The notes below the pieces were generated by a model, which worked only from the letters and a program-made list of their open reading frames with translations, ran no database searches and was not told the DNA's origin. The translations under genes and the position numbers were made by a program. Source: a bacterium (GTDB taxonomy: Bacteria > Ratteibacteria > UBA8468). From it: 9,600 nt of DNA. Numbering within the stretch: the stretch's first letter is position 1; every line of letters begins with the position of its first letter. The stretch is from the NCBI GenBank assembly GCA_030637775.1, contig DAOWFY010000094.1, forward strand, positions 1-9,600, read 5' to 3'. This document shows positions 1-6,643 of the stretch, piece after piece.

Positions 1-2
1 AA

Positions 3-1079
3 AGGGCCGACCTCTCACTTAACTGGCATCGCATCGAGAAGACTTATGAGGCCGATTCTCCCATTGAGGGGAAGATTGTTCAGATAGTGAAAGGAGGTTT
101 TAAAGTAGATATTGGCGTACTTGCCTTTCTTCCAGGTTCCCAAGCAGATATTAAACCCTTAACCGAACCCAAAGAATTTTTGGGCAAGAACTACCAATTT
201 AAGGTTCTTAAGATTGATCGGTTCAAGAAGAATGTGGTGCTATCCCGCCGCAGTCTCTTGGAGGAAGAGGAGAGAAAAAAACATCTTTCTGCTCTTTTAA
301 AGTTAAAGGAAGGTGAATTGATTAAGGGAAAGGTAAAAAGTATTGTTGACTATGGTGCTTTTGTCGAAATAGATGGTGTTAGCGGATTTCTCCATATTAA
401 TGATATGGGCTGGGGCAGAATTAGCCATCCGTCTCAACTTTTAAGAGTTGGAGAAGAGATTGAAGTTCTTGTTTTAAAGGTTGATCGAGAAAAGGGAGAG
501 GTCTCCTTTGGTCTGAAGCAAAAAACACCCAATCCCTGGGAAAAGATAGAGGAAAAGTATCCCGTAGGTTCCAAAGTAAGAGGGAAGGTTGTTAATATCA
601 CTGAGTATGGCGCTTTTGTTAAGTTAGAAGAGGGGCTGGAAGGACTACTTCATATTTCGGAACTCTCCTGGATTGGCCATATTAAACATCCTTCCGAAAT
701 TATCGCGATGGGTGACGAATTGGAACTTTTGGTCATCGGAATTGAGAAGGAGCATCAGAAAATCTCCTTTTCTCTGAAGAGATTAGAACCGAATCCCTGG
801 GAGAAAATTAAAGAAAAATATCCGCCGGACACAAAGTTTGAGGGAAAGGTGGTCAGCCTCACCGATTATGGAGCCTTTGTCGAGATAGAGAAAGGAATTG
901 ACGGATTGCTCCATATCTCCAACATCTCCTGGGAGAAGATTAAACACCCTTCGGAGATTCTGAAAAAAGGGGAAAAGGTTGATGTAGTTATCCTTTCTGT
1001 AGATCCGGAAAGGAAAAAGATTGCTCTTGGTATGAAGCAACTAAAAGAGAAGCCAGAGGACAAGGAGGATGAAAAATGA
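3..1079 (+). CDS. rpsA: 30S ribosomal protein S1, 5'-truncated by window edge
   Basis: S1 binds mRNA at the 30S subunit and helps initiation. The frame is open from base 3, so the gene begins outside the window; the GTG at 87 is internal. About 358 residues are visible. The first (partial) OB-fold carries [18 protein letters not shown], the signature of the second S1 domain of bacterial S1 proteins. Three full S1 repeats follow at about residues 104-173, 189-260 and 276-346, each with the YGAFVE/YGAFVK core, a FLHI/LLHIS strand and a HPS loop. Two near-identical linkers ([22 protein letters not shown]) separate them. The tail is charged (KPEDKEDEK). The missing N-terminus probably holds one more domain, giving about five in all; this is inferred. 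The stop overlaps the next start by ATGA, so the downstream pilin gene is likely translationally coupled. Other S1-repeat proteins exist, but the FLPGSQ domain plus tandem repeats favours RpsA. Confidence 0.9.
   Translation, partial: RADLSLNWHRIEKTYEADSPIEGKIVQIVKGGFKVDIGVLAFLPGSQADIKPLTEPKEFLGKNYQFKVLKIDRFKKNVVLSRRSLLEEEERKKHLSALLKLKEGELIKGKVKSIVDYGAFVEIDGVSGFLHINDMGWGRISHPSQLLRVGEEIEVLVLKVDREKGEVSFGLKQKTPNPWEKIEEKYPVGSKVRGKVVNITEYGAFVKLEEGLEGLLHISELSWIGHIKHPSEIIAMGDELELLVIGIEKEHQKISFSLKRLEPNPWEKIKEKYPPDTKFEGKVVSLTDYGAFVEIEKGIDGLLHISNISWEKIKHPSEILKKGEKVDVVILSVDPERKKIALGMKQLKEKPEDKEDEK
1062..1068 (+). promoter_or_regulatory. Shine-Dalgarno site for the prepilin-like gene at 1076
   Basis: AAGGAGG lies seven bases before the ATG at 1076, inside the last codons of the S1 gene. 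It fixes the start of the prepilin-like gene and shows that re-initiation at the ATGA overlap is feasible. Confidence 0.75.
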
Positions 1080-1637
1080 AGAGAAGAAAGGGGTTTACTT
1101 TGATGGAGTTATTGGTGGTAATGGCGATTATGGCGGCTTTGGCCGCTTTACTTCTACCTGTTTTAGGAAGAGCAAGGGAAAAGGGAAGAAGAACCATCTG
1201 TATTGCTAACCTTAAGCAGATTGGGATGGCAATCCATATGTATGCCGAGGATTACTTTGAGAGATTCCCGGGGAATGGAGTGGAAGATACCGGTTCTTCA
1301 GAGATGGGTTTTCTCTTTCCCAGATATATTAATGCCTCTGCTGTCTGGGACTGCCCGGGAGATAAGAAAAATGCCTTCGCCACAATTTCTAATCATATTC
1401 TGAGTAACTCCAGTTATGCTTACGACGATGAGCATTTGGAGAGTGAGGACGTCGATATTAAGTTAGCCCTTAGCGCCGATAGAGGAGTATCAACAACCTT
1501 AACGAAAAAATCGAATCACAGCATTGAGGGGGTTAAATGTTCTCTATGTGGATGGGGCAGCAAGATGGGTTCCGGCTGATGATGAGGGCAATATCAGAAC
1601 CTCTGGTGTCAGCAATAAAGAAAACCTGAAAGATTAA
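1076..1637 (+). CDS. Prepilin-like (type IV pilin / pseudopilin) protein, apparently frameshifted near 1535
   Basis: The N-terminus [18 protein letters not shown] is a class III prepilin signal: basic leader, Gly6 before the cleavage site, Phe at +1 and Glu at +5 (E11), then a hydrophobic helix to about residue 30. The [16 protein letters not shown] and NLKQIGMA segments match the large prepilin family that ends in an H-x(9-10)-DG motif (DUF1559-like). In the starting frame the protein ends at 1579 (167 residues) with an uncharacteristic tail. Skipping one A in the AAA at 1535-1537 gives [13 protein letters not shown] and a reading frame to the TAA at 1635-1637, about 186 residues. This restores the expected family C-terminus behind NHSIEGV. 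So the gene carries a one-base insertion, a sequencing error or, less likely, a +1 recoding site. It lies upstream of gspG, outside the canonical G-H-I-J-K order, so it is an extra pilin whose substrate or role I cannot name. Coordinates cover the restored frame. Confidence 0.75.
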
Positions 1638-1659
1638 TATAATTGCATAGGAATTTCCT

Positions 1660-1713
1660 TTCCCCCTCTTCTCATTCCTCCCCCTCAAGGGGGGGAGGAG
1701 ATAGGTGGGGGTG
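1660..1713. repeat. GC-rich palindromic (REP-like) intergenic repeat
   Basis: A C-rich arm and a G-rich arm face each other around a TCAA loop at 1685-1688. The inner stem pairs CCCCC (1680-1684) with GGGGG (1689-1693) and continues, after a small bulge, with TCCT (1676-1679) to AGGA (1696-1699). Outer arms CCCCC (1662-1666) and GGGGG (1707-1711) can extend an imperfect stem. Read on the minus strand it encodes a peptide LSPPPLEGEE, the type of spurious peptide often seen where such repeats are mistaken for genes. It fills most of the 83-base gap between the prepilin-like gene and gspG. Its last G-rich part (1704-1713) sits where the ribosome binding site of gspG should be. Dispersal elsewhere in the genome is inferred. 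Confidence 0.65.
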
Positions 1714-1720
1714 TAATTTA

Positions 1721-2155
1721 ATGAAAAGAGGTTTTATGCTTGTTGAGATTGTGGTGGTAATGGCCATTATTGCGGGAATTGCTGCTCTTTTTTTACCTAC
1801 CCTAAGGAAGGCACGAAGACGCGCTCTCATTGGTAAGGCCCAGGTAGCAATCACCTCTTTAGAGACTGCTTTATCGATGTATGAGAGCGATTTTAGTGAT
1901 TATCCTCCTAACAGTGGAGAAGGTTGTAAAAATTTAGTTTCTCTTCTTCAGGGTCCGATAGCAGGTCACTCTTGGCATGGTCCCTATATGAGGTTTAAGG
2001 AGAAGGAGCTAAAGGATGGAAATTTTATTGATCCCTGGGAAAATCCCTACCGATATGAATATCCCCAAACCAAACATCCTAATGTGGCCTATCTTATTTC
2101 CTCTAATGGTCCTGATATGATTTTTGGCAGCGAAGATGATATTGTGAACTGGTGA
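1721..2155 (+). CDS. gspG: Type II secretion system major pseudopilin GspG
   Basis: GspG polymerises into the T2SS pseudopilus that pushes substrates through the outer-membrane secretin. The 144-residue product starts with MKRG|FMLVEIVVVMAI: basic leader, Gly4, Phe +1, Glu +5 (E9) and a hydrophobic helix to about residue 26. The C-terminus carries the GspG signatures DPWENPYRYEYP (104-115) and SNGPDMIFGSEDDIVNW (128-144). In known GspG proteins this last loop binds a calcium ion, and D132, D139 and D140 are plausible ligands here. The reading frame is open further upstream through the palindromic repeat, but the ATG at 1721 gives the short prepilin leader and is preferred. The only SD-like sequence is GGTGGGGGTG at 1704-1713, provided by the repeat. 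The gene opens the canonical G-H-I-J-K order, though a 223-base gap follows. A type IV pilin is the alternative, less likely given the C-terminus. Confidence 0.88.
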   Translation: MKRGFMLVEIVVVMAIIAGIAALFLPTLRKARRRALIGKAQVAITSLETALSMYESDFSDYPPNSGEGCKNLVSLLQGPIAGHSWHGPYMRFKEKELKDGNFIDPWENPYRYEYPQTKHPNVAYLISSNGPDMIFGSEDDIVNW

Positions 2156-2229
2156 GGAGGCTCGGAAGTTCCCTTGAGTCAATGCTCAGTTGTTTCGCAA
2201 GTAAACCACATTAAGAGGTGACTGGAATA

Positions 2230-2245
2230 GCGAGACTTGTCTCGC
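2230..2245. repeat. Perfect inverted repeat GCGAGAC/GTCTCGC inside a larger stem
   Basis: Seven base pairs around a TT centre, nested in the outer TGGAATAGC/GCTACTCCA pairing at 2223-2263. As RNA or single-stranded DNA it would form a short, strong hairpin. The lack of a following U-tract argues against a terminator. A mobile repeat arm or protein-binding operator are both possible. Confidence 0.55.
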
Positions 2246-2342
2246 GCCAGCACTGCTACTCCAAATAAAAATGGTGCGGCATAACCGCCAACTCGCTTCC
2301 AAACCCCAATCATCTCTTGTGATCACTTATGATTCCCCAATT

Positions 2343-2372
2343 TTGCCAGGGGGAACTGACTCGCCTTAGTAT
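2343..2372 (+). promoter_or_regulatory. Weak candidate promoter upstream of gspH
   Basis: TTGCCA (2343-2348) and TAGTAT (2367-2372) are spaced by 18 bases and partly match the sigma-70 consensus. Transcription would begin at about the ATG at 2379, which would make gspH leaderless. That would fit the absence of any Shine-Dalgarno sequence there. This rests on consensus matching only. Confidence 0.22.
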
Positions 2373-2378
2373 ACACTA

Positions 2379-2816
2379 ATGAGAAGAAATTGCTATGCAG
2401 GCTTTACGCTTCTGGAAATATTGGTTGTTTTGATTTTAATTGGGCTTTTTAGTTTGATTAGTATTCCCGCCTTTTTTAATAAGATTAAAAGCTCTAAATT
2501 GAAAGCTACGGGTGAAGGCATTGCTCAAAGTCTAAAGTTAGCGAAAAGCTATGCCATCACCAAACGGGAGATTTGTCGGGTCGATTTTGATTTAATCAAT
2601 GGAGCCTGGGGAATCTATAATGGAGAATTGAGAGACAAATGGTTGAAACTCCCTAACAACATCAGGATAAAGGAGGTTACTGAGGGTTTTGATCCCGCAA
2701 TTTTTAGAGCCGATGGGACGATAAAGCAAGCAGGCCACCTTGTTCTTGAGAATATCCGGGATCTTTCAACAAAGAAGGTTATTGTTAATAGTTTGGGAAG
2801 GGTGAGAATTGAATAG
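2379..2816 (+). CDS. gspH: Type II secretion minor pseudopilin GspH/FimT-like
   Basis: The 145-residue protein begins MRRNCYAG|FTLLEILVVL: Gly8 before the cleavage site, Phe +1, Glu +5 (E13), then a hydrophobic helix to about residue 31. The second half has the GspH/FimT pattern: AKSYAITKR (55-63), FRADGTIKQAG (109-119) and KVIVNSLGRVRI (133-144). GspH is a minor pseudopilin thought to join the shaft to the tip complex. Its place directly before gspI, J and K agrees. No Shine-Dalgarno sequence precedes the ATG at 2379, and no alternative start gives a better leader. The gene ends in an 8-base overlap with gspI. FimT-type pilin assembly is the alternative label. Confidence 0.85.
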   Translation: MRRNCYAGFTLLEILVVLILIGLFSLISIPAFFNKIKSSKLKATGEGIAQSLKLAKSYAITKREICRVDFDLINGAWGIYNGELRDKWLKLPNNIRIKEVTEGFDPAIFRADGTIKQAGHLVLENIRDLSTKKVIVNSLGRVRIE

Positions 2817-3171
2817 GGCAGGATTTACATTGATTAGTGTGGTTTTTGCACTTGCCATATTGACCATAGGGATATTAAGCATTGTCTGGCTCTTTCCTCT
2901 GGGACACAAAGCAGTTAGCAGAAGCAAGGCGATGACCATTGCTGCTCTGATTGCCGAAAGGGAATTGAATAGAATCCGGGGCCTCTATAGCAGTTTTGAT
3001 TCTCCCGATCCTCCGGAAGAAATGTCCGGTCGCGACCCCGACTTTCCAAGATTTTTTTGGAAAGCAATAATCTCGGGAAAGAAAATCTATGCCGTTGATT
3101 TAGAAGTCTCCTGGGAAGAGCAAAGAAAAAAAGAGCATGAATTCTTCACAACAGAATTTACAAAACATTAA
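2809..3171 (+). CDS. gspI: Type II secretion minor pseudopilin GspI-like
   Basis: This 120-residue protein starts at a TTG (2809-2811), the only start possible, because TGA at 2803 is in frame just upstream. The purine-rich GGGAAGGGTGAG at 2795-2806 can serve as ribosome site. The leader MNRAG is followed by FTLISVVFALAILTIGILS. The residue at +5 is Ser10 where GspI proteins usually have Glu. The segment SRSKAMTIAALIAERELNRIR (37-57) matches the GspI region after the helix, and the C-terminal half ends with a strand VDLEVSW (96-102) as in GspI. In known systems GspI nucleates the tip by pairing with GspJ and GspK. It overlaps gspH by 8 bases and gspJ by 35 bases, so the three are almost certainly co-translated. 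Short length and weak similarity elsewhere leave some doubt about the exact family. Confidence 0.78.
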   Translation: MNRAGFTLISVVFALAILTIGILSIVWLFPLGHKAVSRSKAMTIAALIAERELNRIRGLYSSFDSPDPPEEMSGRDPDFPRFFWKAIISGKKIYAVDLEVSWEEQRKKEHEFFTTEFTKH

Positions 3172-3775
3172 AGGGTTTACCATCTTGGAATTTCTCATTG
3201 CCGCTTTCATTCTCACCATCGTTGTCGGCTCGATCTTACTTCTTTTTAAGGAAAGTTCCTCTTCCTTTTCTCACGGCAAAAGCAAAGTGGGAATCTACGA
3301 GGCGGGAAGGGAATCGCTTAATTTCTTGATGAGTCGGTTGCGTACCGCTTTGGTGAACGATTGGGAGAATGACCGAATTAACTTCATTGGGGAAGGGAGA
3401 AAGGTAAAATTCATCTGCCCCTTTTCTACCCGTAAGGATTCTTCCGATATTTGTAAACTTGTCTTTTATTTGGAGGAGGAGGAGTTGAAGGTCTGGTTAG
3501 AAAGGATGGGAAAAGAGGGGAAAGATTATTCCTTTCCCGATTCCTTTCCCGGAAGTCAGGGCTTAATCACCAATGTAAAAGAGATGACTTTTGAATACTA
3601 TGATGGAAGTCTCTGGAGAGATTGTTGGGATTCCAGGAAAGGGGAAAGACAGGATAGTAAATTACCGAAAGCGGTACGCATTAGAATTAAGATTTCTGCT
3701 TCTCGGGGAACTGAGGGGAAGGAACCGATAGAGAGAAGTTTCTCTGCGATCACCTATCTTGAGAATAGTGGATAA
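3137..3775 (+). CDS. gspJ: Type II secretion minor pseudopilin GspJ
   Basis: A 212-residue protein with leader MNSSQQNLQNIKG|FTILEFLIAAFIL: Gly13, Phe +1, Glu +5 (E18), and a hydrophobic helix to about residue 37. It continues as GspJ proteins do: a helix with GRESLNFLMSRLRTAL (48-63), a strand LVFYLEEEELKVWLER, the pattern VKEMTFEYYDGSLWRDCW about 160-178, and LPKAVRIRIKIS near 188-199. GspJ pairs with GspI and GspK in the pseudopilus tip. The ATG at 3137 lies within gspI (35-base overlap) and has only a weak purine-rich sequence ahead of it, so expression is likely coupled to gspI. Its end overlaps the gspK start by 17 bases if TTG at 3759 is used. Length is ordinary for the family. Confidence 0.87.
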   Translation: MNSSQQNLQNIKGFTILEFLIAAFILTIVVGSILLLFKESSSSFSHGKSKVGIYEAGRESLNFLMSRLRTALVNDWENDRINFIGEGRKVKFICPFSTRKDSSDICKLVFYLEEEELKVWLERMGKEGKDYSFPDSFPGSQGLITNVKEMTFEYYDGSLWRDCWDSRKGERQDSKLPKAVRIRIKISASRGTEGKEPIERSFSAITYLENSG

Positions 3776-6038
3776 TAAGGGGATTGCCATGATCATTGTC
3801 ATTGGACTCTTAAGCCTGCTTTTGGTAATGGGACTTTCCTTTCTACTTTTAATGAGGTTACAGGAGAAAGGTGCCGCCAACTACCTTTTCTCAGTGAGAG
3901 CGAAGAATATAGCAAGATTGGGGATTGAAAAGGCAATTGTCCAATTAAAGACGGCTCAAAAGGCTTATGATGTGGAGACAGAGGCCTGGCACTCAGACTT
4001 TGCTGGAGACGAGGTAGATTTAGATGGGGATGGTGAGCCTGATTCTAAATGGATAAATCTTTTTAAGAAAGGAAAGTTGATTGGCAGGTATAGTGTACTG
4101 GTAAAGGATGAGGAGGGTAAACTCAATATCAATGAGGCGGGTAATCTAAGCAAAGGTTCCCATACCAAGGAGCAGGGAGTTGATGAGGGCTGGAAGCCCT
4201 CGGAGATTGTGTTAACGGCTCTACCCGGAATTAGTGAGGGACTCGCCAAAAGCATAGTTAAATTTCGCTATGGGAAGGATAAAAAACCGGGTAAGAAAAA
4301 ATTTGATGATAATAAAAACAATCCCCGATTGACTGAGGATGGAATCGATAATGATGGTGATTGGGTCCCTGCCAATGACCGGATGCTCAAAGGCCGACGT
4401 AATGGGAGGCCAAATCCCGGGGAGGAAGACTGTGATGAGGATGACGAAGGAATAGATGAGCCGGAGGAATTCTGCTCGAGATCTCCTTTTGGTGATGATC
4501 AACCCTTTGTAACGATTGAGGATTTGAAGAGGGTTAAGGGAATAGGAGAGAAAAAATTTAAAGCTGTCAAAAATGTAATCACCACCTATTCCTATGATAA
4601 AAATATCAACAGCGAGGCTGAATTGAGGATGAATATCAATACCGAGCCAATAGAGAGAATAAAGTATGCTTTGAGAAAGGGTGGCATCACTGACCCGGAT
4701 ATCTGTAACCAGATTGCGGTAAATATTATTGATTATAGAGATAAGAACAATTTTCCCATATCCAACTTTGACCCAAATACATGGAAAACTTACTACGGAA
4801 TTGAGGAAACCCCTTATCTCAATGAAATAGAGGCCTCACCAGAACCTCTGGATGTTCCTCCAGGACTCGAGGAGATTATCGCCAAGATATTTGATGGCGG
4901 TGAATATATTGAACTTTATAATCCCTATCCCTTCGATATTCCTATCGGTGGATGGAGAATCACAACCTCCTCTACCGGCACCTCTTTTATTCAGACTATC
5001 TATTCTCTTTTAAATATGTTTCTTATTCCGATTGTAATTCCCGAAGGAACAGTTATCCCGGCAAATGGCTACTATACCATTGGAGATAATATAGCGATAG
5101 CGCTTATTAAGGCTGGAAAGCGGGTTATACCTGTCCCCTGGCCGATTAAGCCTACACCATCCGGATGCGATCAGTACCATCCAATAATCCTTTTTGATTT
5201 AGGTGGGAATCTAAGGTTGGAAGACTCCTCTTCTCATGCGATTGAAGATACTTATTATGGGCTAGATTTTTGCACTTCGATATCTCGAGAGAAAAACGAT
5301 CCCCGAGTAAGAAGATTCTACCTTGGCCCTGGTTCAGGGACTCCTGGAAAACCAAATTTTTTCTTTTTCCCTCCAATTGGAAAAGAGGTAAGTCTATTTA
5401 ACTGGCCGAGTAGTTTTGCGGTAAAGAATTATCCCTTTGCCGCGGTTGGGGAGTTGGGTGATGTCCATCGAGGAACTCAATGGAAGACAATTAACTTTTG
5501 GAGGGGAGAGGATATTGGTCTCTGTGATCAACTTACTATCGCTGAACCTGTCAGAGAGCCGCTCAAGGGAAGGATTAACATTAATACCGCCTCTGTACCT
5601 GTTTTAATGGGATTACCCGGAATTGAGAAGGAGTTAGCAGAAAAGATTTGCAAGGCCAGACCTTTCAAAACGATTGGAGAAATTTTTGGAGATTATTCTG
5701 AAGAGGAAGAAGATGAGGAAGATGAAGAGGAAGAGAAAGATCCTAAGAAAATTCTCAATAAAGTAATGATTGCTAAAGGGAAAGATTCCCTTGACAATGA
5801 TGAAGATGGATTTGAGGATGAGGATGATGAGGCCGAAGAGATTTTCAGAAGAATTTCCAGTCTTATTACCGTGAGGTCTAACCTCTTTTCTATTATCTCT
5901 CTTGCTCAATCCATCAGGGATAAAAATGGCAATGGTAAAGTTGATGAAGGGGAAATTCTTGCCGAGGAGAAGATCAAAGTAATCTACGATCGGGGTTCCT
6001 TGCCGAGAAAAATACGCTTTTATAAGGAGGTGCAATGA
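3759..6038 (+). CDS. gspK: Oversized GspK-like pseudopilin with HhH motifs, lamin-tail-like domain and acidic Ca-type loops
   Basis: GspK caps the T2SS pseudopilus. The N-terminus MRIVDNKG|IAMIIVIGLLSLLLVMG has a leader ending in Gly8, a helix to about residue 32 and, as usual for GspK, no Glu at +5. At 759 residues it is about twice the usual GspK length. Helix-hairpin-helix-type segments occur at 152-170 (LTALPGISEGLAKSIVKFR), 255-275 (LKRVKGIGEKKFKAV) and 605-645 (ININTASVPVLMGLPGIEKELAEKI in part). Residues about 379-534 look like a lamin-tail domain: EYIELYNPYPFDIPIGGWRI, IPANGYYTIGD, LRLEDSSSHAIED, GSGTPGKPN. Acidic Ca-type loops lie at 87-95, 194-201, 676-690 and 721-732 (DKNGNGKVDEGE, EF-hand-like). 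An acidic run covers 648-660. The end (RISSLITVRSNLFSI, KIRFYKEV) matches GspK-family C-termini. Start may be TTG 3759 or GTG 3768; neither has a strong SD. The stop overlaps the next start by four bases. Confidence 0.85.
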   Translation: MRIVDNKGIAMIIVIGLLSLLLVMGLSFLLLMRLQEKGAANYLFSVRAKNIARLGIEKAIVQLKTAQKAYDVETEAWHSDFAGDEVDLDGDGEPDSKWINLFKKGKLIGRYSVLVKDEEGKLNINEAGNLSKGSHTKEQGVDEGWKPSEIVLTALPGISEGLAKSIVKFRYGKDKKPGKKKFDDNKNNPRLTEDGIDNDGDWVPANDRMLKGRRNGRPNPGEEDCDEDDEGIDEPEEFCSRSPFGDDQPFVTIEDLKRVKGIGEKKFKAVKNVITTYSYDKNINSEAELRMNINTEPIERIKYALRKGGITDPDICNQIAVNIIDYRDKNNFPISNFDPNTWKTYYGIEETPYLNEIEASPEPLDVPPGLEEIIAKIFDGGEYIELYNPYPFDIPIGGWRITTSSTGTSFIQTIYSLLNMFLIPIVIPEGTVIPANGYYTIGDNIAIALIKAGKRVIPVPWPIKPTPSGCDQYHPIILFDLGGNLRLEDSSSHAIEDTYYGLDFCTSISREKNDPRVRRFYLGPGSGTPGKPNFFFFPPIGKEVSLFNWPSSFAVKNYPFAAVGELGDVHRGTQWKTINFWRGEDIGLCDQLTIAEPVREPLKGRININTASVPVLMGLPGIEKELAEKICKARPFKTIGEIFGDYSEEEEDEEDEEEEKDPKKILNKVMIAKGKDSLDNDEDGFEDEDDEAEEIFRRISSLITVRSNLFSIISLAQSIRDKNGNGKVDEGEILAEEKIKVIYDRGSLPRKIRFYKEVQ
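6024..6032 (+). promoter_or_regulatory. Strong Shine-Dalgarno site for the first SurA-like gene
   Basis: AAGGAGGTG, close to a full anti-SD match, ends two bases before the ATG at 6035, within the last codons of gspK. It fixes the start at 6035 despite the ATGA overlap, and suggests well-translated initiation independent of coupling. Confidence 0.75.
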
Positions 6039-6643
6039 AACTTTCAGTACGATCAGCCCAGTGGTTATTGTTGTCTTTATTGGCGGTTATCATTATTTCT
6101 CTTCTCTGTCTTCTGCACACACTTAGAGTGAAGAAAAGTCGGCAAACCGTTCTTGCCGAGGTGAACGGAGTAAGCATCACTGTCTCGGATTTTAATCGGC
6201 TTTGTTCTTCCAGTCCTGACTACTACAGGGATTTTATCAGGGAAAACAAGATGGCTTTTTTGGAGGATTTAATCAGTCGGGAACTTCTCTTTCAGGAGGC
6301 AAAGAGGAAGAAAATTGACAGATTAGAAAAGGTAAGACAGAAATTGCAGGATAAAGAGAAGGATATTTTAGTAGAGGCATTTACCAAAGAGGAGATTTTG
6401 AAAAGGATAGAGGCTTCGATGGGTGAGGTAAGATCCTATTATGAAGAACATAAAGAGGAATTTGTACTTCCCGGAACTATTCCTCCTCAAAAGGAAAGTT
6501 TTGATGATGTGAGGGAAAGGGTAAGGGGCCTTTTGGCAAAGAGTAAAGAGGTAGAAGCGTTTGGCAACTATCTGAAGAAGTTAAGGAAAAAAGCAAAGAT
6601 CAGGATCAATGAGGAACTACTCCAGAGCCTCCAGTTGAAATGA
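6035..6643 (+). CDS. Membrane-anchored SurA-N/PpiC-family protein lacking the parvulin domain
   Basis: A 202-residue protein with an N-terminal hydrophobic anchor (about 10-30, WLLLSLLAVIIISLLCLLHTL in two parts) and then an exported domain of SurA/PrsA chaperone type. VLAEVNGVSITVSDFNRL (39-56) and FLEDLISRELLFQEAKRKKI (75-94) are the classic N-terminal repeat of these chaperones. EVRSYYEEHKEEF (131-143) normally leads straight into the parvulin PPIase domain of about 90 residues. Here only a short PGTIPPQKE link follows, then SFDDVRERVRGLLAKSKE and YLKKLRKKAKIRINEELL (155-196), which normally come after the PPIase. The catalytic domain thus appears cleanly missing. Expected role is a chaperone or holdase at the outer face of the inner membrane; that is inferred. 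It overlaps gspK and the next gene by ATGA on each side, linking it to the secretion operon. Confidence 0.72.
   Translation: MKLSVRSAQWLLLSLLAVIIISLLCLLHTLRVKKSRQTVLAEVNGVSITVSDFNRLCSSSPDYYRDFIRENKMAFLEDLISRELLFQEAKRKKIDRLEKVRQKLQDKEKDILVEAFTKEEILKRIEASMGEVRSYYEEHKEEFVLPGTIPPQKESFDDVRERVRGLLAKSKEVEAFGNYLKKLRKKAKIRINEELLQSLQLK

Larger units (their letters stand above)
2156..2378. other. Non-coding gap between gspG and gspH with inverted repeats
   Basis: No convincing gene is present. The strongest structure is the perfect inverted repeat GCGAGAC-TT-GTCTCGC at 2230-2245. It is enclosed by an outer imperfect pair, TGGAATAGC (2223-2231) with GCTACTCCA (2255-2263), with one mismatch. A second nested structure has AATCAT (2308-2313) and ATGATT (2329-2334) flanking the 8-base palindrome GTGATCAC (2319-2326). 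There is no T-run after either hairpin, so neither looks like an intrinsic terminator. The gap breaks an otherwise tightly overlapping operon, so it may be an inserted repeat or hold a promoter or RNA element. Its identity is unknown. Confidence 0.5.

Noticed and set aside
87-89. GTG as the start of the S1 gene
   Set aside because: The frame stays open to the left edge, and the upstream residues continue the S1 domain ([15 protein letters not shown]).
1643-1720. Longer N-terminus for gspG reaching back through the palindromic repeat
   Set aside because: It would add 26 low-complexity residues encoded by the repeat before a normal short prepilin leader.
2230-2245. Intrinsic terminator after gspG
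   Set aside because: The hairpin is strong but no T-run follows.
2179-2313. A 44-codon minus-strand reading frame in the gspG-gspH gap
   Set aside because: No convincing ribosome site, no recognisable domain, and it lies across the inverted repeats. More likely chance.
5634-6035. Long minus-strand open frame opposite the end of gspK
   Set aside because: It mirrors the acidic, GA-rich coding strand and has no SD or domain. A shadow of gspK.
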